A stretch of 64,000 nt of DNA, from assembly GCA_002213445.1 (NCBI GenBank), contig NJIE01000009.1, positions 124,001-188,000 of the forward strand. The letters are read 5' to 3'. The notes beneath the pieces were generated by a model. The model saw only the letters and a list, made by a program, of their open reading frames with translations. It made no database searches and had not been told where the DNA came from. The stretch is from Xenophilus sp. AP218F. GTDB taxonomy: Bacteria; Pseudomonadota; Gammaproteobacteria; Burkholderiales; Chromobacteriaceae. Shown here one piece after another: positions 9,488 through 20,460 of this stretch (its first letter is position 1; every line of letters begins with the position of its first letter). Both the position numbers and the translations under genes were made by a program.

Positions 9488-11725
9488 ATGCCAACAGAAC
9501 AAGCAAAAATCATCTACACCCTGACCGACGAAGCCCCGGCGCTGGCCACCAGCGCCTTCCTGCCGGTGGTGCAGGCCTTCGCCGGCTCCGCCGGCATCCA
9601 GGTGGACACCGCCGACATCTCCGTGGCGGCCCGCGTGCTGGCCGAGTTCCCCGACTATCTCAGCGACGAACAGAAAGTGCCCAACACGCTGGCCGAGCTT
9701 GGCAAGCTGACCCAGCTCCCGGACACCAACATCATCAAGCTGCCCAATATCAGCGCCTCGGTGGCGCAGCTGATCGCTTGCGTCAAGGAGCTGCAAGCCA
9801 AGGGCTACGCGATTCCCGATTACCCGGAAAACCCGGCCAGCGACGCGGAAAAAGCGATCCGCGACCGCTACGCCAAGTGTCTGGGCTCGGCCGTCAACCC
9901 GGTGCTGCGCGAAGGCAACTCCGACCGCCGCGCGCCGCTGGCGGTGAAGAACTACGCCAAGAAGCATCCGCACTCGATGGGCGAATGGAAACAGTGGTCG
10001 CAGACCCACGTCTCCCACATGCACCACGGCGACTTCTACCACGGCGAAAAATCGATGACGCTGGACAAAGCGCGCGACGTGAAGATGGAGCTCACCACCA
10101 AGAGCGGCCAGACCATCGTGCTCAAGCCCAAAGTGGCGCTGCAGGCCGGTGAAATCATCGACTCGATGTTCATGAGCAAGAAGGCGCTGTGCGAGTTCTA
10201 CGAGCGCGAGATGGAAGACTGCCGCCAAGCCGGCATCCTGTTCTCGCTGCACGTCAAGGCCACTATGATGAAGGTGTCCCATCCCATCGTCTTCGGCCAC
10301 TGCGTCAAGATCTACTACAAGGACGCCTTCGAGAAGCACGGCAAGCTATTTGAAGAGCTGGGCGTCAACGTCAACAACGGCATGGCCACGCTGTACGAGA
10401 AGATCGAAACCCTGCCGGCCTCCAAGCGCGAAGAGATCATCCGCGACCTGCACGCCTGCCAGGAACACCGTCCGCGCCTGGCGATGGTGGATTCCGCCAA
10501 GGGCATCACCAACTTCCACTCGCCCAACGACGTGATCGTGGACGCCTCGATGCCGGCCATGATCCGCACCGGCGGCAAGATGTGGGGCGCCGACGGCAAG
10601 CCTTACGACTGCAAGGCCGTGATGCCGGAATCCACCTTCGCCCGCATTTACCAGGAGATGATCAACTTCTGCAAATGGCACGGCAACTTCGACCCGCGCA
10701 CCATGGGCACCGTGCCCAACGTCGGCCTGATGGCGCAAAAGGCCGAAGAATACGGCTCGCACGACAAGACCTTTGAAATCCAGGAAGACGGCGTGGCCAA
10801 CATCGTCGACCTCGCCACCGGCGAAGTGCTGCTGTCGCAAAACGTGGAAGCCGGCGACATCTGGCGCATGTGCCAGGTAAAGGACGCGCCGATCCGCGAC
10901 TGGGTGAAGCTGGCCGTCACCCGCGCCCGCAATTCCGGCATGCCGGCCGTGTTCTGGCTGGATCCGTACCGCCCGCACGAAAACGAGCTGATCAAGAAGG
11001 TGCAGACCTATCTGAAGGATTACGACACCAGCGGCCTGGAAATCCACATCATGAGCCAGGTTCGCGCCATGCGCTTCACGCTGGAGCGCGTCGCCCGCGG
11101 CCTGGACACCATCTCGGTCACCGGCAACATCCTGCGCGACTACCTGACCGACCTGTTCCCGATCATGGAACTGGGCACCTCGGCCAAGATGCTGTCCATC
11201 GTTCCGCTGATGGCCGGCGGCGGCATGTACGAAACCGGGGCCGGCGGCTCCGCGCCCAAGCACGTGCAGCAGCTGCTGGAGGAAAACCACCTGCGCTGGG
11301 ATTCCCTCGGCGAATTCCTGGCGCTGGCGGTGTCGCTGGAAGAGCTGGGCATCAAGACCGGCAATGAAAAAGCCAAGATCCTGGCCAGGACGCTGGACGC
11401 CGCCACCGGCAAGCTGCTGGACGAGAACAAGTCCCCATCGCGCCGCACCGGCGAGCTGGACAACCGCGGCAGCCAGTTCTACCTGGCCATGTACTGGGCG
11501 CAGGCCCTGGCCGAGCAGACCGAAGACAAGGCCCTGCAAGCCCGCTTCGCGCCCATCGCCCGGCAGCTGGCCGCCGATGAGCGAAAGATTCTGGACGAAC
11601 TGAAGGCGGTGCAAGGCAAACCTGCCGACATCGGCGGCTACTACCTGCCCGACGCCGCCAAGTGCAGCGCCGTGATGCGCCCCAGCGCCACCTTCAACGC
11701 CGCCATCGCCGCCGTGCTGGCCTAA
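9488..11725 (+). CDS. icd: Isocitrate dehydrogenase, NADP-dependent, monomeric type
   Basis: Oxidative decarboxylation of isocitrate to 2-oxoglutarate with NADP. The 745-residue length and sequence (ending [16 protein letters not shown]) are those of the monomeric IDH-II family, unrelated in fold arrangement to the homodimeric enzyme encoded next door. Landmarks: [94 protein letters not shown] and [15 protein letters not shown]. The start at 9488 is preceded by GGAGAGAGAGTC. AceK targets a serine of the dimeric enzyme, so this enzyme should escape that control; this is inference from family knowledge. It has its own strong terminator and lies upstream of the dimeric gene in tandem. Confidence 0.96.
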   Translation: MPTEQAKIIYTLTDEAPALATSAFLPVVQAFAGSAGIQVDTADISVAARVLAEFPDYLSDEQKVPNTLAELGKLTQLPDTNIIKLPNISASVAQLIACVKELQAKGYAIPDYPENPASDAEKAIRDRYAKCLGSAVNPVLREGNSDRRAPLAVKNYAKKHPHSMGEWKQWSQTHVSHMHHGDFYHGEKSMTLDKARDVKMELTTKSGQTIVLKPKVALQAGEIIDSMFMSKKALCEFYEREMEDCRQAGILFSLHVKATMMKVSHPIVFGHCVKIYYKDAFEKHGKLFEELGVNVNNGMATLYEKIETLPASKREEIIRDLHACQEHRPRLAMVDSAKGITNFHSPNDVIVDASMPAMIRTGGKMWGADGKPYDCKAVMPESTFARIYQEMINFCKWHGNFDPRTMGTVPNVGLMAQKAEEYGSHDKTFEIQEDGVANIVDLATGEVLLSQNVEAGDIWRMCQVKDAPIRDWVKLAVTRARNSGMPAVFWLDPYRPHENELIKKVQTYLKDYDTSGLEIHIMSQVRAMRFTLERVARGLDTISVTGNILRDYLTDLFPIMELGTSAKMLSIVPLMAGGGMYETGAGGSAPKHVQQLLEENHLRWDSLGEFLALAVSLEELGIKTGNEKAKILARTLDAATGKLLDENKSPSRRTGELDNRGSQFYLAMYWAQALAEQTEDKALQARFAPIARQLAADERKILDELKAVQGKPADIGGYYLPDAAKCSAVMRPSATFNAAIAAVLA

Positions 11726-11753
11726 GCGCGCCGGCTTCCCGCCAGCCCAAAGC

Positions 11754-11783
11754 AACGCCCCGGTCCAGCCGGGGCGTTTTTTT
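11754..11783 (+). terminator. Rho-independent terminator after monomeric icd
   Basis: A 9-bp stem, ACGCCCCGG (11755-11763) with CCGGGGCGT (11769-11777), runs into seven T (11777-11783). It makes the two isocitrate dehydrogenase genes separate transcription units. Confidence 0.9.
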
Positions 11784-11910
11784 GCGCCGGGATTTTCATG
11801 CCTGTTTCATGGATAATCAAGCCATCCGCTGACCGCGGCTATCCGGCTGCTACCATTCAGACACGGCCGCCTCAGCGAGCTAGCGCACACCTAAAACCAG
11901 GAGAGCAAGA

Positions 11911-13140
<1,230 letters not shown>

Positions 13141-13154
13141 GACCCGTCATCCGG

Positions 13155-13181
13155 CAGGCCCGCCGCGCGCGGGCCTGTTTT
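13155..13181 (+). terminator. Rho-independent terminator after dimeric icd
   Basis: A 9-bp GC stem (13155-13163 with 13169-13177) and TTTT. It ends only 3 bp from the stop codon of the convergent LysR gene. Confidence 0.78.
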
Positions 13182-13183
13182 CG

Positions 13184-14074
13184 TCAGCGCCAGCTTGCCG
13201 CCAGCGTCCGAGCCGCGGCCAGCACCTGCTCCCTGGCCATCTGCCGCCGCTTGCCCTTGCGCCACAGCATCACCACCCGCCAGCGGCCCAGTTCCGGTTC
13301 GGCGAGACTCAATTCCACCAGCAACCCCTGCGCCAGCTCCTCCCGCACCGCCAGCCGCGGCACGAAAGCGATATAGCCGTGCCACAGCGCCAGATCGCGC
13401 GCGGCCGTCGCCGGCTGCAACAGGTGGATCGGGCTCGCCAGCCGCCGCAAAGGCCGCAAGCGCCGCACCAGTTCGTCAGCCTCCGCGCCCCAACGCTGCG
13501 GCGCGAGCGGGTGGGCGGCCAGATCCGCCAAAGCGAGCGGCGACGCCCTTCCCGCCAATGGATGATGCCGAGCCGCCACCGCCACGACGGGCGAATCGCA
13601 CAGCGGCTCCTGCTCGATGCCCGCCACCGCCGGCCCGGCCAGCGTGAAGCCGATATCCAGCTCGCCGGACAGCACCTGCTGCAGGATCTGCGGCGAATGG
13701 TCGGTATCGCAGCGTATCTCCAGCGGCGCGTCGGCCAGCCGCCGCAGCAAGGGGCCGAATATCACCGCGGCCAGCGAAGGCGGGCAGGACAGCCGCAGCT
13801 TGGGCAGCGCCTCTCCGGCCTGCAATTGCCCCCACCCCTCCGCCAAAGCCTCCAGCGCCGCGCGTGCCGCGGGCAGGAACGCGAGACAAGCCGCCGTCGG
13901 CTCCGCGCCGCGGCGATGGCGATCGAACAACCGCGCGCCCAGCGCCGCCTCCAGCTGCGCGATGCGCTGGCTGACCTGCGGCTGGGTCCAGCCTCGCCTG
14001 GCCGCCGCCTGGCTGAAGCTGCCCAACTGCGCGGCGTCCAGCAGCAACTCCAGGTCATCCACGGAAATAGACAT
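13184..14074 (-). CDS. LysR-family transcriptional regulator
   Basis: A 296-residue LysR-type regulator. Residues about 5-65 are the helix-turn-helix: LLLDAAQLGSFSQAAARRGWTQPQVSQRIAQLE, followed by LGARLFDRHRRGAEPT. The rest is the effector-binding domain, beginning KLRLSCPPSLAAVIFGPLL. The gene is divergent from an MdtH-like exporter gene with only 86 bp, AT-rich, between them, so it most likely controls that exporter and itself. I took the ATG at 14074; no good Shine-Dalgarno is visible there, and a TTG at 14092 is possible. The effector is unknown. Confidence 0.88.
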   Translation of the reverse strand: MSISVDDLELLLDAAQLGSFSQAAARRGWTQPQVSQRIAQLEAALGARLFDRHRRGAEPTAACLAFLPAARAALEALAEGWGQLQAGEALPKLRLSCPPSLAAVIFGPLLRRLADAPLEIRCDTDHSPQILQQVLSGELDIGFTLAGPAVAGIEQEPLCDSPVVAVAARHHPLAGRASPLALADLAAHPLAPQRWGAEADELVRRLRPLRRLASPIHLLQPATAARDLALWHGYIAFVPRLAVREELAQGLLVELSLAEPELGRWRVVMLWRKGKRRQMAREQVLAAARTLAASWR

Positions 14075-14160
14075 AATGAATTCGAATATCAAAAATAATA
14101 ATTAGCCAATTTCAATGATATCAAAGCCGCCTCTAGAATGGCTCGCCACTGGAGATGACA

Positions 14161-15366
14161 ATGACAAAGATGACGCAGGCCCGCCGCCGCGGCCAAATCC
14201 TTCTGCTGCTGGACAACGCTCTGGTGTCCTTCGGCTTCTACCTCGCTTTTCCCCTGATCAGCAGCCACTTCGTCGGCCAGTTGCACTGGCCCGCGCTGTG
14301 GGTGGGCTGCGCGCTGGGCGGCAGACAGTTATGCCAGCAAGGCCTGGGCTGGCTGGGCGGCGCGCTGGCGGACCGGCTGGGCGCGAAACCGGCGATTCTG
14401 GCCGGGCTGCTGCTGCGCGCCCTGAGCTTCGCGCTGCTGGCCCGCGCCGACGACATCGCGCTGCTGCTGGCCAGCTGCCTGCTGGCCGGCGTCGGCGGCG
14501 CCTTGTTCGAACCGGCGCGCGGCGCGCTCCTCGCCCGGCTGCTGCCGGCCAGCCGCCGGGAACGCTTCTACGCTTGGCTGATGAGCGGGGAGAACCTCAG
14601 CGCCGTCGGCGGTGCCTGGTACGGCAGCTTGCTGCTGGACGCCGGTTTCGCCTGGGTCGGCGCGGGCGGCGCGCTGGCCTTCTTGCTGGCGGCGCTGGCC
14701 AACGCCTGGCTGCTGCCCGCCTACCGCGCCACCCGCCCGGCCCTGCGCCGCCGATCGTCGGCAGCCATCGTCTGGCGGGACCGTCCCTTTCTCGCGCTGG
14801 CGTTCAGCTACAGCGGTTATTACATCTTGCTGGTGCAGATGATGATGTTGCTGCCCTTGACCCTGCAAAGCCAGGCCGGCACCCAGCACGCCGCCGGTTG
14901 GCTGTACGCGCAGCAAACCGCGCTGACCTTGCTGTTCGCCTACCCGCTGACCCGCGGCGCGGAGCGCCTCTGGAGCCGGGAGCGGCGCGTCGGCTTCGGT
15001 CTGGCGATGATGACGCTGGCGCTGGCTCTGATCTCCGCCCAGGCCGCCGCGGCGGCGACCCTGCTATGCGCCGGCGTCTTCATGCTGGGCATGCTGCTGG
15101 TGGAACCGGCGCGCGAGGGACAATTGATGAGCCTGGCCAAACCGCAGGCCCGTGCCGGCTATCTTGGCGCCGGCCGCCTGGGCCAGGCCCTGGGCGGCGC
15201 GGCCGGTTACCTGATAGGCGGCGGCCTGGCCGACCTGTCGCGCAGCCTGGCCGCCCCGGCGCTGCCATGGCTGGTCCTGGCCGCCATCGGCGTCTTGACC
15301 TGGCTGGGACTGCGCCAGGCTTTCGCCAATATCGCGCCTGCTGGCGTCGCCGCGCCGCGCGCCTGA
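14161..15366 (+). CDS. MFS transporter, MdtH-like multidrug exporter
   Basis: A 401-residue inner-membrane protein with about 12 hydrophobic segments and the major facilitator signature between TM2 and TM3 (GGALADRLGAKPAI). The arrangement and sequences such as LFEPARGALLARLLP and LVEPAREGQLMSLAKP resemble the MdtH/YceL group of drug/proton antiporters. Substrate cannot be told. I chose the ATG at 14161 because GGAG (14151-14154) is 6 nt upstream; the ATG at 14155 touches that site directly. The divergent LysR gene is the likely regulator. The 244 bp after this gene, up to the cold-shock gene, are AT-rich and hold only the cold-shock terminator. Confidence 0.85.
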   Translation: MTKMTQARRRGQILLLLDNALVSFGFYLAFPLISSHFVGQLHWPALWVGCALGGRQLCQQGLGWLGGALADRLGAKPAILAGLLLRALSFALLARADDIALLLASCLLAGVGGALFEPARGALLARLLPASRRERFYAWLMSGENLSAVGGAWYGSLLLDAGFAWVGAGGALAFLLAALANAWLLPAYRATRPALRRRSSAAIVWRDRPFLALAFSYSGYYILLVQMMMLLPLTLQSQAGTQHAAGWLYAQQTALTLLFAYPLTRGAERLWSRERRVGFGLAMMTLALALISAQAAAAATLLCAGVFMLGMLLVEPAREGQLMSLAKPQARAGYLGAGRLGQALGGAAGYLIGGGLADLSRSLAAPALPWLVLAAIGVLTWLGLRQAFANIAPAGVAAPRA

Positions 15367-15536
15367 ACGACGGCCGCCGGGCGCGGTCTGATATTGACGA
15401 ATCGTCCGGCTGAAATAAAACGCGAAAAATCAATCCTAATGCGCAATATATTCATCGCCAAACGGTAACATCTTTTTACGAAATGACACATCTGGCGCGA
15501 ACGGCAAACGCTATATTGAAATCAGCCGATCGGCGG

Positions 15537-15566
15537 AAAAACGAAGAGCCCGCCAAAGGCGGGCTC
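15537..15566 (-). terminator. Rho-independent terminator of the cold-shock gene
   Basis: A 9-bp stem GAGCCCGCC/GGCGGGCTC (15546-15554 with 15558-15566) and a 3-nt loop, followed on the minus strand by TTCGTTTTT. Confidence 0.88.
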
Positions 15567-15610
15567 CTGAGATGATCAGGTCCGTGAAAATCAGGACACG
15601 AAAATCGGTA

Positions 15611-15814
15611 TTACGCGTTTTGAATATTGGACGCCTGCTTACCCTTGGGGCCGGACACCACTTCAAAGCTTACGCGCTGACCCTCTTTCAGAGTCTTGAA
15701 GCCTTGCATGTTGATGGCCGAGAAATGCGCGAACAGATCTTCGCCGCCTTCATCCGGGGTAATAAAGCCGAAGCCTTTAGCGTCATTGAACCACTTAACG
15801 GTACCAAATGCCAT
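15611..15814 (-). CDS. cspA: Cold-shock protein, CspA family
   Basis: A 67-residue single-strand nucleic-acid-binding protein made of one cold-shock domain. Both RNP motifs are visible: KGFGFI (RNP1) and DLFAHFS (RNP2). It begins [14 protein letters not shown]. The ribosome site AAGGAAG is 6 nt upstream. Proteins of this family act as RNA chaperones and some are induced by cold or on entry into stationary phase; which type this is cannot be told from the protein. A predicted promoter about 105 nt upstream gives a long leader, as for cold-induced csp mRNAs. It is divergent from clpS. Confidence 0.94.
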   Translation of the reverse strand: MAFGTVKWFNDAKGFGFITPDEGGEDLFAHFSAINMQGFKTLKEGQRVSFEVVSGPKGKQASNIQNA

Positions 15815-15926
15815 TTAACTTCCTTGCAAAAAAAGGCTGGTGAAGCCGACCAACTTAGAGCTTAATAAGGGTGTCCGGCAGGCGATTTCGCGTAATGCCA
15901 AACAATTAAGCCAAGCACCAGCTGCA

Positions 15927-15955
15927 TTTCTACGCAACAGAGGCGGCATCGTCAA
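15927..15955 (-). promoter_or_regulatory. Predicted promoter of the cold-shock gene, with a long 5' leader
   Basis: On the minus strand TTGACG (15955-15950), a 17-bp spacer, and TAGAAA (15932-15927) form a sigma70-type promoter. Transcription should start near 15920, leaving about 105 nt of untranslated leader before the ATG at 15814. Confidence 0.55.
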
Positions 15956-16029
15956 GTCATAGAGGAAATGCAGTGCCCCCCTTGAAAAAGACAGCCGGGG
16001 AACCAAAATTGAAGTAAGGCACCGTTTCC

Positions 16030-16350
16030 ATGAAAGTCGACATGTCCACGCAGGTCAAAGACGATGCCCAGCTGGAGGCATCACGGGTTAGGGAAAACCC
16101 ACCCCCGATGTATAAGGTGTTGTTATTGAACGATGATTTCACCCCGATGGACTTCGTGGTACAGGTTCTGCAGCAGTTCTTCCATTTGAACCGCGAGAAG
16201 GCCACACACATCATGCTGCAAGTCCACACGCAAGGTCACGGCGTGTGTGGCGTTTATACCAAAGACGTGGCTGCAACAAAGGTCGAGCAGGTGCTGCAGT
16301 ATGCGAAAGCGCACCAGCATCCGCTCCAGTGCGTAATGGAGGAAAACTGA
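16030..16350 (+). CDS. clpS: ATP-dependent Clp protease adaptor protein ClpS
   Basis: Adaptor that binds N-degron substrates and delivers them to ClpAP. The 106-residue product has a variable N-terminal tail and a conserved core: [24 protein letters not shown], then [27 protein letters not shown] is the family signature around the N-degron pocket. The stop codon overlaps the clpA ATG by one base (TGATG), and the clpA ribosome site lies inside clpS, so the adaptor and its unfoldase are coupled. The start at 16030 has a weak AAGG upstream; an ATG at 16042 is an alternative. Confidence 0.96.
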   Translation: MKVDMSTQVKDDAQLEASRVRENPPPMYKVLLLNDDFTPMDFVVQVLQQFFHLNREKATHIMLQVHTQGHGVCGVYTKDVAATKVEQVLQYAKAHQHPLQCVMEEN

Positions 16351-18626
16351 TGATTGCCCAGGAGCTTGAAGTAAGCCTGCACATGGCGTTCATGGACGCA
16401 CGGCGCAAGCGCCACGAGTTCATCAGCGTAGAGCATCTGTTGCTCGCCATGACCGACAACCCGTCGGCCGCTGAAGTGCTGCGCGCGTGCGGTGCCAACA
16501 TCGACCAGTTGAAGAAACAGCTGGGCGACTTTATCGACGAACACACTCCCACCGTTCCCGGCGAAACCGAGGTGGAAACCCAGCCTACGCTCGGCTTCCA
16601 GCGCGTGATCCAGCGCGCCATCCTGCATGTGCAATCGTCCGGCAAGAAAGAAGTTTCCGGCGCCAACATTCTGGTGGCCATCTTCGGGGAAAAAGACTCG
16701 CATGCCGTGTATTACCTGCACCAGCAGGGAATTTCGCGGCTGGATGTGGTCAACTTCATCTCGCACGGCATCACCAAGCAGCGCTCGCAGCAGCCGCCGC
16801 AAGAGTCGCGCGACAATAGCGGCGACAGCGACGGCGAGGAGCAGAGCGCCGGCCCGGGCGGCGCGCTGGAGAACTACACCCAGAACCTCAACCAGATGGC
16901 GCGCGACGGCAAGATCGACCCCCTGATCGGCCGCGAGCACGAACTGGAGCGCACGGTGCAGATCCTGTGCCGCCGCCGCAAGAACAACCCGCTGCTGGTC
17001 GGCGAGGCCGGCGTCGGCAAAACCGCCATCGCAGAGGGACTGGCGCGCCGCATCGTCAACGGCGAAGTACCCGACATCCTGGCCAAGTCCACGGTCTACG
17101 CGCTGGACATGGGCGCCTTGCTGGCCGGCACCAAGTACCGCGGCGACTTCGAACAGCGGCTGAAGGCGGTGATCAAGCAACTGACCGACGACAGCAACGC
17201 CATTCTGTTCATCGACGAAATCCATACCCTGATCGGCGCAGGCGCGGCCTCCGGCGGCACGCTGGACGCGTCCAACCTGCTCAAGCCGGCGCTGTCCAAC
17301 GGCAGCCTGCGCTGCATAGGCGCCACCACCTACAACGAGTACCGCGGCATCTTCGAGAAGGACAACGCGCTGTCGCGTCGCTTCCAGAAGATAGATATCA
17401 ATGAGCCGACCGTGCAGCAGACCGTGGAAATCCTCAAGGGGCTCAAATCGCGCTTCGAGGCCCACCACGGCGTCAAGTACACGCAAGCGGCGCTGTCTAC
17501 CGCGGCCGAGCTGGCGGCGCGCTACATCAACGACCGCCACCTGCCGGACAAGGCCATCGACGTGATCGACGAAGCCGGCGCGGCGCAGAAGATCCTGCCC
17601 AAGTCCAAGCAGAAGAAGGTGATCAACAAGTCGGAGATCGAAGAGATCGTCGCCAAGATCGCCCGCATTCCGCCCAAAACCGTCTCCTCGGACGACAAGA
17701 ACGTGCTGAAGAACCTGGAGCGCGATCTGAAGAACGTGGTGTTCGGCCAGGACAAGGCGATCGAAGGCCTGGCCAGCGCCATCAAGATGACGCGCTCCGG
17801 CCTCGGCAACCCGCAAAAGCCGATCGGCTCCTTCCTGTTCTCCGGCCCGACCGGCGTCGGCAAGACCGAACTGGCGCGGCAGCTGGCCTACATCCTCGGC
17901 GTCGAGCTGATCCGCTTCGACATGTCCGAGTACATGGAGCGCCATGCGGTGTCCCGCCTGATCGGCGCGCCTCCGGGCTACGTCGGCTTCGAGCAGGGCG
18001 GCCAACTGACCGAGGCCATCAACAAGCACCCATACGCGGTGGTGCTGCTGGATGAGATCGAGAAGGCGCACCCGGACATCTACAACGTGCTGCTGCAGGT
18101 GATGGACCACGGCACGCTGACAGACAACAACGGCCGCAAGGCGGATTTCCGCAACGTGGTGCTGATCATGACCACCAACGCGGGCGCGGAATCGCTGTCC
18201 AAGCCGGCGCTGGGCTTCACCCAGACCAAGGCCGCCGGCGACGAGATGGGCGACATCAAGCGCCTGTTCAGCCCGGAATTCCGCAACCGCCTGGACGCCA
18301 TCATCCCGTTCGGCATGCTGGACGAGCAGATCATCCTGCAGGTGGTGGACAAGTTCCTGATGCAACTGGAACAGCAGCTGTCGGAAAAGCATGTCGACAT
18401 CCACTTCACCGACGATCTGCGCCGCCATCTGGCCAAGAACGGCTTCGATCCGCTGATGGGCGCGCGTCCGATGGCCAGGTTGATTCAGGACACCTTGCGC
18501 AAGGCGCTGGCCGACGAGCTGCTGTTCGGCAGGCTGGTATCCGGCGGCGACGTCACCGTCACCGTCACCGACGGCAAGGTGGAGCTGCTGTTCGACCAGC
18601 AGGCGCTGGCCGCGGAACCGGCCTGA
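16350..18626 (+). CDS. clpA: ATP-dependent Clp protease ATP-binding subunit ClpA
   Basis: AAA+ unfoldase that feeds substrates to ClpP. At 758 residues it has the length of E. coli ClpA. Layout: N-terminal substrate/adaptor domain (about 1-145), an acidic linker (about 150-172), first ATPase with Walker A GEAGVGKT at 218-225 and Walker [16 protein letters not shown], and second ATPase with GPTGVGKT near residue 500 and [14 protein letters not shown]. The C-terminal sensor-2 region [15 protein letters not shown] is present. GGAGG lies 8 nt before the ATG. It forms an operon with clpS and ends in a strong terminator. Confidence 0.98.
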   Translation: MIAQELEVSLHMAFMDARRKRHEFISVEHLLLAMTDNPSAAEVLRACGANIDQLKKQLGDFIDEHTPTVPGETEVETQPTLGFQRVIQRAILHVQSSGKKEVSGANILVAIFGEKDSHAVYYLHQQGISRLDVVNFISHGITKQRSQQPPQESRDNSGDSDGEEQSAGPGGALENYTQNLNQMARDGKIDPLIGREHELERTVQILCRRRKNNPLLVGEAGVGKTAIAEGLARRIVNGEVPDILAKSTVYALDMGALLAGTKYRGDFEQRLKAVIKQLTDDSNAILFIDEIHTLIGAGAASGGTLDASNLLKPALSNGSLRCIGATTYNEYRGIFEKDNALSRRFQKIDINEPTVQQTVEILKGLKSRFEAHHGVKYTQAALSTAAELAARYINDRHLPDKAIDVIDEAGAAQKILPKSKQKKVINKSEIEEIVAKIARIPPKTVSSDDKNVLKNLERDLKNVVFGQDKAIEGLASAIKMTRSGLGNPQKPIGSFLFSGPTGVGKTELARQLAYILGVELIRFDMSEYMERHAVSRLIGAPPGYVGFEQGGQLTEAINKHPYAVVLLDEIEKAHPDIYNVLLQVMDHGTLTDNNGRKADFRNVVLIMTTNAGAESLSKPALGFTQTKAAGDEMGDIKRLFSPEFRNRLDAIIPFGMLDEQIILQVVDKFLMQLEQQLSEKHVDIHFTDDLRRHLAKNGFDPLMGARPMARLIQDTLRKALADELLFGRLVSGGDVTVTVTDGKVELLFDQQALAAEPA

Positions 18627-18645
18627 TCCTGATTACCCTTCGCGC

Positions 18646-18671
18646 AAACGCCCGCAATCGCGGGCGTTTTT
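18646..18671 (+). terminator. Rho-independent terminator of clpSA
   Basis: A 10-bp stem AAACGCCCGC/GCGGGCGTTT (18646-18655 with 18660-18669), loop AATC, ending in a run of five T. It lies just before the stop codon of the convergent xerD. Confidence 0.9.
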
Positions 18672-18678
18672 GCATGGC

Positions 18679-19566
18679 TCAGGCGCGCGGATGATGGCGG
18701 GCGTGCAGCTGCTTCAGGCGCTCGCGCGCCACGTGCGTATAGATCTGGGTGGTGGAAATGTCGGCGTGGCCCAGCAGCAGCTGCACCACGCGCAGGTCCG
18801 CCCCGTGATTGACAAGATGCGTGGCGAAGGCGTGGCGCAGCACGTGCGGGCTGACCGGCGGCAAGCCCTGACGCTTGGCATACCGGCTGATCAGATGCCA
18901 GGCCATCTGCCGCGTCATGCCCGCCTTGCGCTGGGTGATGAATACCGCGTCGCAAGCCTGCCCCGCCAGCAGCAGCGGACGAGCTTCGCGCAGATAGCGT
19001 TGCAGCCATTCCTGCGCCACTTCGCCCAAGGGCACCAGCCGCTCTTTGTTGCCCTTGCCCACCGTCTTCACCAGGCCGTCCAGCAAATTGACCTGCTGCA
19101 ACGTCAGCCCCACCAATTCCGACACCCGCAAGCCGCTGGCGTACAACACTTCCAGCATGGTCCGGTCCCTCAGCCCATAGAGCGTGCCGGTATCGGGCGC
19201 GGCCAGCAAGGCTTCGACGTGAGCTTCGGACAAGGACTTGGGCAAGCGCAAGCCGCGCTTGGGCGTTTGCAGCCGCGCGCTGGGATCATCCTGGCGCAGC
19301 CCGCTCTGCAACAGATGCTGGTAGTAGCGGCGCAAGGCGGAGGTCAGCCGCGCGCGCGTCGCCGGCTTCTCGCTTTCTACGCCTTGCAGCAAGGCTCGCT
19401 CCAGCTCGGCGGCGTCGGCCGCCGGCAGACTGGCACCCTCCCCCTCCAGCCTCGCCGCCAGTTTGAGCAGGTCGCGGCGATACGCCGCCAGCGTATTGCG
19501 CGACAGCCCGTCGGCCAGCCACAGCTGGTCGAGAAAGCCGTCGATGGAATCGTCAACCGCGCTCAT
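18679..19566 (-). CDS. xerD: Site-specific tyrosine recombinase XerD
   Basis: One of the two recombinases that resolve chromosome dimers at dif during cell division. The 295-residue product has an N-terminal SAM-like DNA-binding domain (to about residue 110) and a catalytic domain with all tyrosine-recombinase residues: Arg in YASGLRVSEL, Lys in GKGNKERLVPL, His-X-X-Arg in HVLRHAFATHL, His in LLGHADISTT and the nucleophilic Tyr in TQIYTHV. XerD rather than XerC is favoured by LLQSGLRQDDPSARL and the overall fit. The start overlaps the end of ogt by 14 bp, so the two are co-transcribed. Confidence 0.93.
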   Translation of the reverse strand: MSAVDDSIDGFLDQLWLADGLSRNTLAAYRRDLLKLAARLEGEGASLPAADAAELERALLQGVESEKPATRARLTSALRRYYQHLLQSGLRQDDPSARLQTPKRGLRLPKSLSEAHVEALLAAPDTGTLYGLRDRTMLEVLYASGLRVSELVGLTLQQVNLLDGLVKTVGKGNKERLVPLGEVAQEWLQRYLREARPLLLAGQACDAVFITQRKAGMTRQMAWHLISRYAKRQGLPPVSPHVLRHAFATHLVNHGADLRVVQLLLGHADISTTQIYTHVARERLKQLHARHHPRA

Positions 19567-20017
19567 GCCGCAATAGCCAGCGCTTGATGTTCAGCGTTTC
19601 GTCGCCGGTGGACTGATTGAATCCCCCCAGGCCGCCGCTGGCCACCACCCGGTGGCAAGGAATGATCAGCGGCAGGGGGTTGCGGCCGCAAGCGCCGCCT
19701 ACCGCGCGCGCCGAGGAAGCCAAGCGGACGGCGATATCCTGATAGCGCAGCACCTCGCCAAGTGGAATGGCGGCGATTTGCTCCCACACCCGCAGCTGAT
19801 GCGGCGTGCCCTGCAGACGATAGGGCAGATCGAAAACAAAGGCAGGATCGGCGCAGTAAGCCTGCACCTGCCGCGCCGCTTCCCAGGCCAGCGAACCTGG
19901 CGCGGAGGGACGCGGCGCCGTACCTTGCGGCAAGAACTCGAAGCGCGTGACCGCCCCGGCCTCGCATGCCACGCCCAACGGGCCGAACGGCGCGGCCACA
20001 ATCGCGTTGTACTCCAT
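19553..20017 (-). CDS. ogt: Methylated-DNA-[protein]-cysteine S-methyltransferase
   Basis: Suicide repair protein that moves the methyl group of O6-methylguanine (and O4-methylthymine) to its own cysteine. The 154-residue product has the active-site motif IPCHRVV preceded by RNPLPL, the helix-turn-helix region IPLGEVLRYQDIAVRL, and the C-terminal GGFNQSTGDETLNIKRWLLRHE. The start at 20017 (MEYNAIVAAPFG) is placed by alignment to the family; GGGGAAACAGG is upstream. A longer in-frame reading would pass through the rplS terminator and is unlikely. It lies upstream of xerD and overlaps it. Confidence 0.92.
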   Translation of the reverse strand: MEYNAIVAAPFGPLGVACEAGAVTRFEFLPQGTAPRPSAPGSLAWEAARQVQAYCADPAFVFDLPYRLQGTPHQLRVWEQIAAIPLGEVLRYQDIAVRLASSARAVGGACGRNPLPLIIPCHRVVASGGLGGFNQSTGDETLNIKRWLLRHERG

Positions 20018-20031
20018 GCCTGTTTCCCCAT

Positions 20032-20062
20032 AAAAAAAGCGCAAGGCCAAGCCTTGCGCTTT
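20032..20062 (-). terminator. Rho-independent terminator of the rpsP-rimM-trmD-rplS operon
   Basis: A perfect 12-bp stem AAAGCGCAAGGC/GCCTTGCGCTTT (20036-20047 with 20051-20062) runs on the minus strand into TTTTTTTA. It ends 15 bp before the ogt start codon. Confidence 0.92.
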
Positions 20063-20088
20063 GATCATAGCGTCGTCCGCCAACAGGA

Positions 20089-20457
20089 TTAGCCCTGTTT
20101 GCGAGCCGGCAGCTTTTCCTTGATGCGTGCGGACTTGCCGGTACGACCACGCAGGTAGTACAGCTTGGCGCGACGCACGTCGCCGCGGCGCTTCACTTCA
20201 ACGGAAGCCACCAGCGGGGAGTAAGTTTGGAAGGTACGTTCAACGCCTTCGCCGGCGGACATCTTGCGCACGGTGAACGCGCTGTTCAGGCCGCGGTTAC
20301 GCTTGGCGATAACAACGCCTTCGTAAGCCTGCAGACGTTCGCGGTTGCCTTCCTTTACCTTGACTTGAACCACTACGGTATCGCCAGGAGCGAATTCCGG
20401 CAGGGTCTTGCCCAGGCGTGCGATTTCTTCTTGCTCGAGTTTCTGGATCAGATCCAT
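20089..20457 (-). CDS. rplS: 50S ribosomal protein L19
   Basis: A 122-residue ribosomal protein at the 30S-50S interface. It shows the family sequence throughout: [55 protein letters not shown] and the basic end [19 protein letters not shown]. It is the last gene of the canonical rpsP-rimM-trmD-rplS operon, 3 bp after trmD. Confidence 0.98.
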
Positions 20458-20460
20458 GTT

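Noticed and set aside
16254-18428. 724-codon open frame antisense to clpA
   Set aside because: Low-complexity His/Gln/Val-rich product opposite an unmistakable ClpA; a high-GC shadow.
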